From assembly GCF_006542335.1 (NCBI RefSeq), contig NZ_CP032485.1, positions 1,967,001 to 2,031,000 of the forward strand: DNA of 64,000 bases, given 5' to 3'. The position numbers were made by a program, and so were the translations under genes. The first letter of the stretch is position 1, and each line of letters starts with the position of its first letter. The stretch is from Neokomagataea tanensis (GTDB taxonomy: Bacteria > Pseudomonadota > Alphaproteobacteria > Acetobacterales > Acetobacteraceae). Positions 54,325 to 63,855 of the stretch are shown here, piece after piece. The notes under the pieces were generated by a model. The model was given only the letters and a program-made list of their open reading frames with translations. It was not told the origin of the DNA and did no database searches.

Positions 54325-56121
54325 ATGCATCCTTATCGTACTCATGATTGCAGCGCTCTGAGAGCCGCAGATGCGGGACAGACGGTCCGCCTTTCTGGCT
54401 GGATTCACAGCAAGCGCGATCACGGCGGCTTGTTGTTTATCGACCTACGCGACCATTTTGGCATCACACAAATTGTGGTCCCTTCTGGTCCAGAACTGCT
54501 GGAAAAAGTTGAGCGCCTGCGCGTTGAGAGTGTCATCACCGTTACGGGGCAGGTCATACTTCGTGAGGGTGCGCAGCGTAACGAGCAATTACCGACAGGT
54601 GATGTCGAAGTGCGTGCAGTATCAATCGAAGTGCGCTCTAACGCAGAGGTACTGCCCTTCCAGGTTGCTGGGCAGGAAAATTACCCAGAAGAAATGCGCC
54701 TGAAATATCGTTATATCGATCTGCGCCGTGACAAGATGCATCGCAACATCATGTTGCGCAGCCAAGTCATTGCGAGCATGCGTCGCCGCATGACCGAGCA
54801 AGGTTTCACAGAGTTCCAAACACCAATCCTGACCGCGTCCTCCCCTGAAGGAGCGCGTGACTTCCTCGTGCCTGCGCGTCTGCACCCCGGCAAATTCTAT
54901 GCTTTGCCGCAGGCTCCACAGCAGTTTAAGCAGCTGGCGATGGTTGCTGGATTTGATCGCTACTTCCAGATTGCGCCTTGCTTCCGCGATGAAGCATCAC
55001 GTGCTGACCGTAGCCCGGGTGAATTCTACCAGCTCGATTTCGAAATGGCTTTCGCTACTCAGGAAGATGTTTTCGGCGTTCTGGAGCCAGTTCTGGCAGG
55101 GTTGTTCGAAGAGTTTACACCTGAAGGCTGGAAGATTACTGACGGCGCATTTCCGCGCATTCCGTACAAAGACGCGATGCGCGATTATGGTTCAGACAAA
55201 CCTGACCTACGTAATCCGCTCATTCTGCGCGACGTGACAGAAGCTTATGCCGATTCAGGTTTTGGTCTGTTTGCTAAAATTGCAGCCTCCGGCGGGCAAA
55301 TTCGTGCTATTCCGGCTCCCGGGGCAGGGGACCGTCCACGTGGCTTCTTCGATAAGCTGAACAGCTGGGCGCGTGAAAACGGTGCTGGTGGCTTGGGCTA
55401 CATTATTTTCGAAGAAAATGGTGGAAAAGGACCGATTGCCAAGAATCTTGAGGCAGATCGTGTAGAGAAAATTCGCGAAGTCTGTGGCCTGAAAGCTGGC
55501 GATGCTGTCTTCTTCGCAGCGGGTAAAGGTGACGAAGTTGCCAAGTTCTCAGGTCTCGTACGGACAAAGGTTGCCACCGAGCTAGACCTTATTGAGAAGA
55601 ATGCTTTCCGGTTCTGCTGGGTTGTTGACTTCCCTATGTTCGAATTGAACGAAGAAACGGGCAAGGTGGATTTCTCCCACAACCCATTCTCAATGCCTCA
55701 AGGTGGTTTGGATGCGTTGAACACGCAGGATCCACTCACGATCAATGCTTATCAGTATGATATTGTCTGTAACGGGGTGGAGCTGTCGTCTGGCGCTATT
55801 CGTAACCATTTGCCTGAAGTGATGCTACGGGCGTTCGAAATTGCTGGCTACGGCCCGGAGGTGGTTGAAGAGCGGTTCGGTGGCATGTTGAATGCGTTCC
55901 GTTACGGTGCGCCACCACATGGCGGCGCTGCTCCGGGTGTGGACCGTATCGTAATGCTGCTGGCAGATGAGCCAAACATCCGTGAAGTTATTTTGTTCCC
56001 GCTGAACCAAAGCGGTGAGGACCTTATGATGGAGGCACCGGCAACGGTCGAGCCTGCACGTTTGAAGGAATTGAGCCTTGCGCTTGATCTTCCAAAGCCA
56101 AAGCCAGCTTTGTCAAAATAA
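54325..56121 (+). CDS. aspS: Aspartyl-tRNA synthetase
   Basis: Class IIb synthetase of the bacterial long type, 598 residues. The N-terminal OB-fold anticodon domain starts [20 protein letters not shown] and contains [20 protein letters not shown]. Class II motif 2 is [19 protein letters not shown] near residue 220; the GAD domain follows; motif 3 is [19 protein letters not shown] near residue 530. ATG 54325 has GAGG 8 bases upstream and replaces a longer frame with 18 unconserved residues. The bacterial type in this class is often non-discriminating, charging both tRNA-Asp and tRNA-Asn where the Gat amidotransferase exists; that is not tested here. Confidence 0.96.
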   Translation: MHPYRTHDCSALRAADAGQTVRLSGWIHSKRDHGGLLFIDLRDHFGITQIVVPSGPELLEKVERLRVESVITVTGQVILREGAQRNEQLPTGDVEVRAVSIEVRSNAEVLPFQVAGQENYPEEMRLKYRYIDLRRDKMHRNIMLRSQVIASMRRRMTEQGFTEFQTPILTASSPEGARDFLVPARLHPGKFYALPQAPQQFKQLAMVAGFDRYFQIAPCFRDEASRADRSPGEFYQLDFEMAFATQEDVFGVLEPVLAGLFEEFTPEGWKITDGAFPRIPYKDAMRDYGSDKPDLRNPLILRDVTEAYADSGFGLFAKIAASGGQIRAIPAPGAGDRPRGFFDKLNSWARENGAGGLGYIIFEENGGKGPIAKNLEADRVEKIREVCGLKAGDAVFFAAGKGDEVAKFSGLVRTKVATELDLIEKNAFRFCWVVDFPMFELNEETGKVDFSHNPFSMPQGGLDALNTQDPLTINAYQYDIVCNGVELSSGAIRNHLPEVMLRAFEIAGYGPEVVEERFGGMLNAFRYGAPPHGGAAPGVDRIVMLLADEPNIREVILFPLNQSGEDLMMEAPATVEPARLKELSLALDLPKPKPALSK

Positions 56122-56146
56122 AGCTAGGACAAGACGCTAGTTAAGA

Positions 56147-56178
56147 AGCGCGGCCTTTAATAAGGCCGCGCTTTTTTT
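56147..56178 (+). terminator. Rho-independent terminator after aspS
   Basis: AGCGCGGCCTT (56147-56157) and AAGGCCGCGCT (56162-56172) are exact inverted repeats around TAAT, followed by a T7 tract. It ends aspS and overlaps the stop codon of the convergent AIM24-family gene by two bases, so it also lies at the end of that transcript. Confidence 0.92.
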
Positions 56179-56935
56179 ATTCAAACATTCGCCCGATGAG
56201 TGAGGCTGCCCCGGCTACACCGCTCACCTCCGCGGCTTCAGTTGCGGTTTCTACCCCCATATAGGGAGCAAGCGCGTGTGCCAGATTAGGCATAGTTAGG
56301 GTTTGCAGCCAAACGCGTCCGGGGCCGGTTAAACGTGCCATGAAGAAGCCGTCACCGCCGAAAATTTTGTTTCTTATGCCGGGTAACATTGTAATATCAA
56401 AATTTACACGCTCTTCGAACATACCGACATGGCCGGGATGTACGTCGAGTTGTTCGCCGGGGCCGAGGTCAACGGGAATAATCTCTCCACCGAGCATGGT
56501 CCAAAACTGCCCATAGCCGGAAATACGCTGTAGGCGAAAACCATCACCACCAAAAATTCCGGCGCCGAGTTTGCGCTGGAAGCCGAGGTCGAGCCGGACA
56601 CCGTCTGTACTGGCCATGTAGCCATGGCGATGAACCATGTAACTTGTTGAATTATCAACAGTATGTTCGACAATCTGTCCGGGGATTTTAGCTGCAAAAG
56701 ATACCATTCCCGGGCCGTTTTCAGCAAAAAATTCGGTCATAAAGAGGCCGCCCCCAGCCAGTGCCCGGGAGATAGCTCCTAAGAAGCCGCTATTACCTGC
56801 ACCAGAGGTCGTCGTCCGAAGGCAAACGTTGGGTGTTTTCCATGATAGTTCGCCCGTCTCCGCGAAGAGGCGTTCGCCTGGGTCTATCCGAATACTCAAG
56901 ACTGGAAGCGTGGTTCCCTCAATTTTGCTTTGCAT
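56177..56935 (-). CDS. AIM24/TIGR00266 family protein, 252 aa
   Basis: A compact all-beta protein with no signal peptide. Glycine-rich repeats such as TSGAGNSGFLGAISRALAGG, MTEFFAENGPGMVSFAAKIP, GGDGFRLQRISGYGQFW and KIFGGDGFFMARLTGPGRVW mark the family known as AIM24 in yeast mitochondria and TIGR00266 in bacteria. Its molecular role is undefined. It is convergent with aspS, overlapping that terminator, and preceded on its 5' side by a dyad that overlaps its start region. Confidence 0.85.
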   Translation of the reverse strand: MQSKIEGTTLPVLSIRIDPGERLFAETGELSWKTPNVCLRTTTSGAGNSGFLGAISRALAGGGLFMTEFFAENGPGMVSFAAKIPGQIVEHTVDNSTSYMVHRHGYMASTDGVRLDLGFQRKLGAGIFGGDGFRLQRISGYGQFWTMLGGEIIPVDLGPGEQLDVHPGHVGMFEERVNFDITMLPGIRNKIFGGDGFFMARLTGPGRVWLQTLTMPNLAHALAPYMGVETATEAAEVSGVAGAASLIGRMFE

Positions 56936-56936
56936 C

Positions 56937-56962
56937 GTATCATTCCTTTTTTGTAATGATAC
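56937..56962 (-). promoter_or_regulatory. Dyad next to the start codon of the AIM24-family gene
   Basis: GTATCATT and AATGATAC are perfect 8-base inverted repeats around a 10-base A/T-rich centre. Read on the minus strand, the right arm ends one base before the ATG at 56935, and the loop carries the purine-rich AAAAAAGG ribosome site. It may be an operator or an RNA hairpin affecting translation. Confidence 0.6.
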
Positions 56963-57037
56963 AACGCTAGAACTGAAAACTTTTGAATAGAAGTGACATT
57001 TGTCACCTCTATTATAAAAAATGCCTAATAAACAAAA

Positions 57038-57060
57038 CGCCCCGCATGTTTAGCGGGGCG
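57038..57060 (-). terminator. Terminator after the siderophore-type receptor
   Basis: CGCCCCGC and GCGGGGCG form a GC-rich 8-bp stem around ATGTTTA. Read on the minus strand, the stem is followed by TTTTGTTTATT, a good T-rich tract, 20 bases after the receptor stop. A second small hairpin (AAGCGTA/TACGCTT) overlaps that stop codon. Confidence 0.8.
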
Positions 57061-57080
57061 TAAGCGTACTTAAAATACGC

Positions 57081-59210
57081 TTAGAAGCCGGCAGATAGGG
57101 TAACAAACATCGCTCTACCCGGTGCCCACGAGCAAGCTACAGAACGTGTACACATGGCTACATATTTGCGGTTAGCCATGTTGGTGCCGTTGAGCTGCAC
57201 GCGATAATTGCGGTAATCCGCGTGTGCTTCCATGTCCCAAACAAGCTGGCTTGGCACGTTGAACGTTGCAGGTAGGGAGCCTGCTGTGTTGCCCGTATAA
57301 CGGAAGCCACTTCCCAGACCAGCCTTCCATGCTGGTGTGAGCTGTACATCGCGCTTTACGAAAAGCGATGCCATGTGTGCAGGGACCGCCACCGGGCGTT
57401 GGCCAATCTGAGCCGCCACGCTGGAGTGTGTAATTGTCGTAGACTGAGTAGTGAAGGACGCAATAATGTCGACTGCACCGGGGATGCGTCCAACAGCCTC
57501 TAGCTCAAGGCCGCGCGAGCGTTGCTGGCCGACCTGAATGCTGTAAGTTGAATCCACAGGGTCAGACATCAGCTCGTTTTTTTCAACGAGGTTAAAGACA
57601 TCGGCTGTTATGAGTAGGTTACCCCAGCGCGCATTGCTTGGCGTGGCATATTTTATGCCGGCTTCTACTTGCCTGCCGCGTGTAGGGACGAATGCTGTGT
57701 TAAGGCGCGTCACGCCGATTTGCGGCTGAAAGGACGTAGAATACGCGGCATAAGGCGACAGACCAAAAGGTGTTTTGTAGAGTAAGCTGGCGCGCCCCGT
57801 GAAGGCATTATTCTTTTGGTTGGTGCTCGCATTTTTGGTGGCGTTGTTATCGACCGTCAAGCTCTGGGTAAAGTCTTCACGGCCTGAGACTGTGAGGTAG
57901 AAGTTCTTCCAGTCAATTTGGTCTTGCGCGTAAAGCCCGGTTTGCGTCGCTGTGGCGTTCGTGTTTATCCGGCTTGCATATGTGGGCCAAGTGATTTGGC
58001 GGTAAACTGGGTTATACAGGTCAAGACTTGGTGCTGTGGCCTGACCACGGCGTAAGGCTGTAAAATCGCTGCGGAAGTCAACACCGAAGAGAAGGGTGTG
58101 TTTGACTGGCCCAGTGAGTACATGGCCTTCGGCATGCGTATCGAGCGTTACGGTGTTGTAGTTGCCCGACTGCAAAAGCGCCTGACGCGTTATGCTGCGC
58201 TGGTCTGACGATAGAGCATTGGTGGTGACAAAACGGTAAAGCAGGTCGAGATGTGCGTAACGCATGTTTTGGTTGATTGACCAACCGGGGGCAAATTCAT
58301 GCCGTAATGCGTAGCCAACTGTTACCTGTCGCTTTGAATAAACGTCATAAGCAGCATCGCTGGTGAGCATGCTTTTTGAGATTTGTCCCCAACGGCTGGG
58401 GAGGAGCGTGCCTTGAGCAGGTAGGAATTGTGCTGTGGAGCCAGCATCAAGTTGCTCAAAACTCGATAGGAAAGTGAAGTCCGTTGAGCGATTAGGTGTC
58501 CAGCGTAGGGACGGCGCAACAAATATTTCGTTGTTTAAGATGTGTTTTGCGTATGTGTCCGACTTTCTGACGAGACCGTTAAAGCGCCAGAGCAATGTGT
58601 GGTCTTTGTTGAGGGTGCCTCCAATATCGGTAGCACCTTGGATGCGCCCATAGGAGCCAGTTTGGATGGCAATCGTATCTTTTTGTTGAAGGTGGGGGCG
58701 CTTGCTTACGGCATTGATAATACCGCCGAGCTGACCGGAGCCGTATAGTGCGGCAGTCGCACCGCGCAGGACGTCCATTTCTTCGAGGCCCCAAGGCTCA
58801 ATCGCTAGAGATTGTGCCGTGGCCGCGTTGGGTGTGCGTGTTCCATCAAGATAGATATCGGGGGTAAAACCACGGATAGTACCGAAATATCCACGCGGAT
58901 CGTCTTTCGAGCCGTAGTCAGAAACGCCAGCGGAGTATCGCACAGCTTCTGAAAGTGACCGGCTGTTCAGCATGGACATGCGCGCTTGTGTAATCACGGT
59001 GATATTTTGTGCCGTGAGTTCTAGCGGTGTGTGGGTCTTTGTTGCTGATGAACTGCTTGTAGCGAGAAGTGAGGAGCGCGTTCCATGAACCGTGATATTT
59101 TCGGCGGAATGCTGGGATTTTTCGCTATTTTTTTTAGTTGTTTTTGTTTCAGCGTGAATATGTTGTGAGCATAAAATAGAGCCCATAAGCAGGGCGAAAC
59201 GTAGGCGCAT
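57081..59210 (-). CDS. TonB-dependent siderophore receptor
   Basis: A 709-residue outer-membrane receptor of the ferrichrome/ferripyoverdine type. A signal peptide of about 20 residues precedes a Lys/Ser-rich linker, the TonB-box-like ENITVHGTR, and a plug with SEAVRYSAGVSDYG, FGTIRGFTPDIYLDGTR, and EEMDVLRGATAALYGSGQLG. This plug pattern is typical of siderophore rather than vitamin or sugar receptors. The barrel ends in AMFVTLSAGF with a terminal phenylalanine. It is monocistronic, with an AT-rich 290-base upstream region. A Fur-type site is expected but only a weak dyad (TGAAATTATTTTCA near 59288) is visible. Confidence 0.9.
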   Translation of the reverse strand: MRLRFALLMGSILCSQHIHAETKTTKKNSEKSQHSAENITVHGTRSSLLATSSSSATKTHTPLELTAQNITVITQARMSMLNSRSLSEAVRYSAGVSDYGSKDDPRGYFGTIRGFTPDIYLDGTRTPNAATAQSLAIEPWGLEEMDVLRGATAALYGSGQLGGIINAVSKRPHLQQKDTIAIQTGSYGRIQGATDIGGTLNKDHTLLWRFNGLVRKSDTYAKHILNNEIFVAPSLRWTPNRSTDFTFLSSFEQLDAGSTAQFLPAQGTLLPSRWGQISKSMLTSDAAYDVYSKRQVTVGYALRHEFAPGWSINQNMRYAHLDLLYRFVTTNALSSDQRSITRQALLQSGNYNTVTLDTHAEGHVLTGPVKHTLLFGVDFRSDFTALRRGQATAPSLDLYNPVYRQITWPTYASRINTNATATQTGLYAQDQIDWKNFYLTVSGREDFTQSLTVDNNATKNASTNQKNNAFTGRASLLYKTPFGLSPYAAYSTSFQPQIGVTRLNTAFVPTRGRQVEAGIKYATPSNARWGNLLITADVFNLVEKNELMSDPVDSTYSIQVGQQRSRGLELEAVGRIPGAVDIIASFTTQSTTITHSSVAAQIGQRPVAVPAHMASLFVKRDVQLTPAWKAGLGSGFRYTGNTAGSLPATFNVPSQLVWDMEAHADYRNYRVQLNGTNMANRKYVAMCTRSVACSWAPGRAMFVTLSAGF

Positions 59211-59499
59211 GAGTTTGTGTCCTATGCGGGTCAGAACCCGACTTCTTTTTGCGATTAATTCTGAATTTCATGCTCTAAAACATTTTCTGAAATTATTTTC
59301 AAATTACAAAAGGTAACTGAAAGATGGTATACGAATATAAATTTTGCTGTTTTGATGTTTTTTAAAAATTTTGATACTGATCTCGGCTAAGAACGGAATA
59401 ATTTTTTTATCTATTTATTCAATAGAGTTATACAATAATTAAATACGTTTATTGGCCCGGTCTATAGTTTTGCCAGATGTCCGGGCCGCTAATTCAGTT

Positions 59500-60279
59500 C
59501 TAGGCTAATTTTATAATAACAGGAACGTGGTCCGAGCATTTTTCACGGGCGCGTTCGTCTCGGTCAATGCTAACGCTTTTTAGGCGCTCTGCAGCGCGAG
59601 GGGAGAGGAGGGCGTGATCAATTCTGATGCCCGAATTGCGTTGGAACGCGGCAGATTGATAATCCCAGAATGTATAATAGGGACCAGAAGGGTGCAGCGC
59701 TCTTAGAGCGTCGGTAAGGCCTGTCCAAAGCAAGCGGCGAAACGCTGACCGCGTCTCGGGGCGCACGAGTGCGTCTTGAGCAGAGAGGGCACCCGGGGCG
59801 AGGTCCGCATCCGTGGGGCAAACGTTGTAATCGCCGATAAAAGCAAAAGGTATTTTCTGGGCAAGAAGAGTGCGTGAGCGTTCGGTTAAGCCATCGAAGA
59901 AAGCAATTTTCCGTGCGTAACCTTCGTCTCCGCCGGAATTGCCATTTGGAAGATACAAATTGCCCAACCGGAAACCATCGCATTCCACCTCTATGTAGCG
60001 GGATGCGGGGTCAGTTACGCCTGGCAAACCTTGCATCGTCACACTGATAGGGCGGCGGGAGATGAATGCTACGCCGTTATAGGCTTTTTGGCCAAGAATT
60101 GCGACGTGCAAGCCTGCCTCAGCAAAGGAGCTAGGAAATTGATGCTCTTCGCATTTAATTTCCTGCAGTGCGAGCAGGGTGCATTCTGGATTGCGGTCAA
60201 GCCAGTCATGGACAAGATGAGCGCGGGCGCGAATAGAGTTAATATTCCACGTGGCGAAACAAAGAGCAGCGTCTGTCAC
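59500..60279 (-). CDS. xth: Exodeoxyribonuclease III
   Basis: AP endonuclease and 3'-exonuclease of base-excision repair. The 259-residue protein shows CFATWNINSIRAR at the start, LLALQEIKCEEHQFP with the metal Glu, GDYNVCPTDADL near residue 150 with the Asp/Asn pair, and SDHVPVIIKL at the C-terminus with the catalytic histidine. The GTG at 60279 lies 10 bases after the erpA stop (60290), so the pair is one transcript; the longer frame overlapping erpA was rejected. Confidence 0.94.
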   Translation of the reverse strand: MTDAALCFATWNINSIRARAHLVHDWLDRNPECTLLALQEIKCEEHQFPSSFAEAGLHVAILGQKAYNGVAFISRRPISVTMQGLPGVTDPASRYIEVECDGFRLGNLYLPNGNSGGDEGYARKIAFFDGLTERSRTLLAQKIPFAFIGDYNVCPTDADLAPGALSAQDALVRPETRSAFRRLLWTGLTDALRALHPSGPYYTFWDYQSAAFQRNSGIRIDHALLSPRAAERLKSVSIDRDERAREKCSDHVPVIIKLA

Positions 60280-60289
60280 AATAGTAATT

Positions 60290-60634
60290 TCAGGCCAGAG
60301 AGAAGCTGGTGCCACAGCCACAGGAGGAGGCCGCATTCGGATTGGCTACGGTAAAATGCGCCCCCATCAATTTGTCGATGAAATCGAGCTCTGCGCCGTC
60401 AAGGAGGTCTAAGCTCGTTTCGTCGACAACGACGGTTGCGCCATCGCGCGTTAGTATTTGGTCATCGGTGTTACGGTTGGTATCGAGTTTAAATTGATAC
60501 TGAAAGCCGTTGCAGCCGCCTGCTAATACAGCAACGCGCAGGGCTAAGCCATTAGGGTCAGGCTGAGCGGAGATGATGTCGCAAATTCGTGCGGCAGCGC
60601 TGGCAGAGATGGAAAAATTAGGTGTATCAGGCAT
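60290..60634 (-). CDS. erpA: A-type iron-sulfur carrier (ErpA/IscA-like)
   Basis: A 114-residue HesB-fold protein that binds and transfers Fe-S clusters. The conserved cysteines are in AGGCNGFQYQF near residue 41 and SSCGCGTSF near residues 105-107. The ASAAARICDIISAQPDPNGL N-terminus fits ErpA/IscA. The position between dgt (divergent) and xth (downstream) is shared with many Alphaproteobacteria, where the gene is annotated erpA; by sequence alone IscA or SufA is possible. Confidence 0.85.
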   Translation of the reverse strand: MPDTPNFSISASAAARICDIISAQPDPNGLALRVAVLAGGCNGFQYQFKLDTNRNTDDQILTRDGATVVVDETSLDLLDGAELDFIDKLMGAHFTVANPNAASSCGCGTSFSLA

Positions 60635-60834
60635 AAGTGGAGTGTCCGTTCCGACTGGTCCGTTCCTTTAGTTAAAGGAAAGGTAGCACACTCCCATATG
60701 GCGATGGAATGCACCTGCGCAAAGAGGCAGTGTTGCGCTAGGCGCCATGGAGCGTAAAATAGACAGGATCGAGGCTATCTTGATAAACACTCAGCCGTAA
60801 TAATTGGGCTGATCAGGGTAAGGATGAGTACGAG

Positions 60835-61998
60835 ATGCCGGCCATTTACGCTGTTCAGGAGCAAGCTGCGCGAGGACGTTTATTTGCGGAAGATGAGAGT
60901 GCCACGCGCTCTCCTTGGCAGCGCGACCGTGACCGGGTCATCCATTGTACGGGCTTTCGGACGCTTCAGTACAAGACGCAGGTTTTTATCAACCATGAAG
61001 GTGATTTTTTCCGTACAAGGCTGACACATTCGTTGGAAGTGGCACAAATTGCCCGCTCCATTGCCCGTAGTCTGGGATTGAATGAAGATCTGACAGAGGC
61101 TTTAGCGCTTGCTCATGATTTGGGGCACACCCCGTTTGGACATGCTGGAGAGGACGGCCTGTCAAAGGTAATGCAGGATTGGGGAGGGTTTGATCACAAC
61201 ACCCAGTCTCTTCGTTTGGTAACCAAACTTGAAGCGCGTTATCACACCTTTGATGGTTTGAATTTAACGTGGGAAACCTTGGAAGGTCTGGCCAAACACA
61301 ATGGGCCTGTTCTTAATCCGACGCCCTATATGGCAGAATATGATGCAATTCATAACCTTGATCTGCACAGTTTTGCCTCGGCTGAGGCGCAGGTCGCAGC
61401 GCTTGCTGATGACATAGCGTATCACGGTCACGACTTGGATGATGGTTTGCGTGCAGGTCTGCTGACGTTTGAGGATATTGAAGATTTACCCATCGTCGGG
61501 GAGGCGTTGGAAACTTCAAGAGCGCTCGAGCGTGCGACAGGGCGCGGCAAGCAGGATCAGGCGCAAAGAGCACGGCATGAAACTGTCCGGTTGGTTATAA
61601 ACGCGCTGGCAACGGATTTGACCGAACAAACTCAGCGGAACTTGGCTGCTCTTAATCCGCAATCTGCGGATGATATCCGGCATGCAGAAAAGGCTGTTGT
61701 CGCTTTTAGTCCCGAAATATGGGAAAAAAATAAGGCTATTCGCACGTTTTTGTACGCGCGGCTCTATCGTCACTGGCGTGTAAATCGTATGGCGCGTAAA
61801 GCACGCATAGCTGTAGCGGAAATTTTTGAGACGTTGACAGATGAACCAAGGCTTTTGCCCGATCCATGGCGTGATCGGGCTGAGGCCGCAGATGAAAAGC
61901 AACTACGCCGTTTGGTTGCTGACTACATTGCAGGGATGACGGACCGCTTTGCGATGGAAGAACATCAACGGTTGACGGATCTCTCTGTGCTGGGCTGA
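60835..61998 (+). CDS. dgt: dGTP triphosphohydrolase
   Basis: HD-domain enzyme that hydrolyses dGTP (or several dNTPs) to deoxynucleoside and triphosphate. The 387-residue protein is the short non-E. coli type. The HD motif histidines and aspartate are in RTRLTHSLEVAQIARSIAR and LALAHDLGHTPFGHAGEDGL near residues 60-105; DDIAYHGHDLDDGLRAGLLT follows near residue 195. ATG 60835 is preferred over a nearby ATG in another frame. argS begins within about 20-50 bases of the stop. Confidence 0.93.
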   Translation: MPAIYAVQEQAARGRLFAEDESATRSPWQRDRDRVIHCTGFRTLQYKTQVFINHEGDFFRTRLTHSLEVAQIARSIARSLGLNEDLTEALALAHDLGHTPFGHAGEDGLSKVMQDWGGFDHNTQSLRLVTKLEARYHTFDGLNLTWETLEGLAKHNGPVLNPTPYMAEYDAIHNLDLHSFASAEAQVAALADDIAYHGHDLDDGLRAGLLTFEDIEDLPIVGEALETSRALERATGRGKQDQAQRARHETVRLVINALATDLTEQTQRNLAALNPQSADDIRHAEKAVVAFSPEIWEKNKAIRTFLYARLYRHWRVNRMARKARIAVAEIFETLTDEPRLLPDPWRDRAEAADEKQLRRLVADYIAGMTDRFAMEEHQRLTDLSVLG

Positions 61999-62049
61999 TA
62001 AGGCCACGTTTTTTTGATGAAGATAGACACGACAGGACTCGAACTAATC

Positions 62050-63855
62050 ATGGACGCAGTTACTTCCACCCCCACGACCGACTGCTTGTTCGCACAGACG
62101 CGCGAACTGGTGTGCACGGCCCTGCGATCAGTGGTGCCTGATTTGCCAGAGGCAGTGTTGGCACGGGTTGAAGTAACGCCTCCTCGTGATGCTGCCCATG
62201 GTGATATGGCAACCAACGCGGCGCTTTTGGCGGCTAAGCCTGCGCGTCGCAAGCCTGCCGATATTGCGGCTGATTTGGTAAAAGCACTGGCTGATTTGCC
62301 TACCATAGCTAAGGCAGAAGCCGCCGGGCCGGGTTTTGTTAACCTCACCCTGAAGGCAGATGTCTTGCAAGGTGTAAGCCGGACAGTCTTGCATTCTAGC
62401 GGGGCATTCGGGCGCTCTCGCTTGGGACATGGCCAGCGCGTAAATGTTGAGTACGTTTCTGCTAACCCGACAGGGCCGATGCACGTTGGTCATTGCCGCG
62501 GGGCAGTGGTTGGTGATGCTCTTGCGAACTTGCTGGAGGCAGCAGGCCATGACGTTACGCGTGAGTACTACATCAATGATGCTGGGGCTCAGGTTATTGC
62601 GCTGACATGGGCTGTTTATTGGCGCTATCTGCAAGCGATAGGTACCGCAATTGACGCTGAAACTTTTGGGAAGCTGACGCCAAACGGTTTACAGTATCAA
62701 GGAGATTACTTGATCCCGGTGGCTGAAGCGATTGCTCAAGAGCACGGGCGCGCTCTAGCTGCTGAAGATGGCGGCCCCGCAGACGTTTCCGTTTGGTTTG
62801 AGACTGTACGGCAAATGGCGCTGGTGCGCATGATGGCTGCCATCCGTGAGGATCTGGGCGCGCTTGGAATTGAGCATAAGGTTTTTGCGTCAGAAGCAGA
62901 AACCTTGGCATCTGGTCTAGTGGATGAAGCCATCGGCCAATTGGATGCTAAAGGCTTGCTATACGAGGGTGTTCTGGAGCCACCCAAAGGCAAGACACCA
63001 GAAGATTGGGAGCCGCGCCCGCAGACCTTGTTCCGTTCAACGGATTTCGGCGATGATACCGACCGGGCGCTGCGTAAATCGGATGGATCCAACACGTATT
63101 TTGCGAACGATATCGGTTACCATGCGCAGAAAGCACGTGACGCTGACGTCTTGATTGATGTGCTGGGCGCGGATCACGGCGGTTATGTTTCGCGGATGCG
63201 GGCAGCAGTTTCGGCATTGACGGAAGGTAAAACCGGGTTTGAAGTCGTGATGTGCCAGATTGTGCGCATCATGAAAAACGGCGAACCGGTGCGCATGTCC
63301 AAGCGTGCGGGAACATTTGTGACGTTGCGGGATCTGTTGGACGAAGTCGGTCGGGATGCCGTGCGCTTCACGATGCTGACCCGTAAAGCTGATGCACAAA
63401 TGGAGTTTGACCTTGACGTCGTAGTGGCACAAACACGGGATAATCCTGTGTTTTACGTTCAATACGCTCACGCACGCTGCCGCTCCGTGCTGCGTTCAGC
63501 CGCGACAATGTTTGGTCATGACGCGTTGACGGCCGAAAATTTGGGGGCGGCGGACTTGTCGGGGCTGTCTTCTGATGCAGAAATTACGGTGCTGCGACGC
63601 CTAGCCGCATTCCCACGCACGGTTGAGGCTGCTGCTATTGCACGTGAGCCGCATCGTATCGCAACATATTGCGTGGATTTGGCATCGGATTTCCATGCAT
63701 TGTGGAACCGTGGGCGCGAGGACGCAGCACTGCGCTTCTTGCATGAGAACGATCGTGCGTTGAGCCTGTCCAAGTTGGCGCTGGTTTCTGCTATTGCTCA
63801 AGTATTGCGTAATGCTCTGGCCATTCTTGGCGTTGAGCCGGTGGAGGAAATGTAA
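62050..63855 (+). CDS. argS: Arginyl-tRNA synthetase
   Basis: Class I synthetase. About 601 residues: N-terminal tRNA D-loop domain, then VNVEYVSANPTGPMHVGHCR with the HVGH form of the HIGH signature near residue 130. The insert region is followed by VRMSKRAGTFVTLRDLLDEV with MSKR in place of KMSKS (many ArgRS lack canonical KMSKS). The C-terminal anticodon-binding domain begins with FYVQYAHARC. Start choice is uncertain: ATG 62050 has AGGA 12 bases upstream; ATG 62017 and TTG 62014 would add 11-12 residues and follow AAGG at 62000. The TAA overlaps the next ATG by one base. Confidence 0.95.
   Translation: MDAVTSTPTTDCLFAQTRELVCTALRSVVPDLPEAVLARVEVTPPRDAAHGDMATNAALLAAKPARRKPADIAADLVKALADLPTIAKAEAAGPGFVNLTLKADVLQGVSRTVLHSSGAFGRSRLGHGQRVNVEYVSANPTGPMHVGHCRGAVVGDALANLLEAAGHDVTREYYINDAGAQVIALTWAVYWRYLQAIGTAIDAETFGKLTPNGLQYQGDYLIPVAEAIAQEHGRALAAEDGGPADVSVWFETVRQMALVRMMAAIREDLGALGIEHKVFASEAETLASGLVDEAIGQLDAKGLLYEGVLEPPKGKTPEDWEPRPQTLFRSTDFGDDTDRALRKSDGSNTYFANDIGYHAQKARDADVLIDVLGADHGGYVSRMRAAVSALTEGKTGFEVVMCQIVRIMKNGEPVRMSKRAGTFVTLRDLLDEVGRDAVRFTMLTRKADAQMEFDLDVVVAQTRDNPVFYVQYAHARCRSVLRSAATMFGHDALTAENLGAADLSGLSSDAEITVLRRLAAFPRTVEAAAIAREPHRIATYCVDLASDFHALWNRGREDAALRFLHENDRALSLSKLALVSAIAQVLRNALAILGVEPVEEM

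Noticed and set aside
59280..59310. Fur box upstream of the siderophore-type receptor
   Set aside because: TGAAATTATTTTCA is only a weak dyad and does not match a full Fur consensus; the region is AT-rich, so chance is likely.
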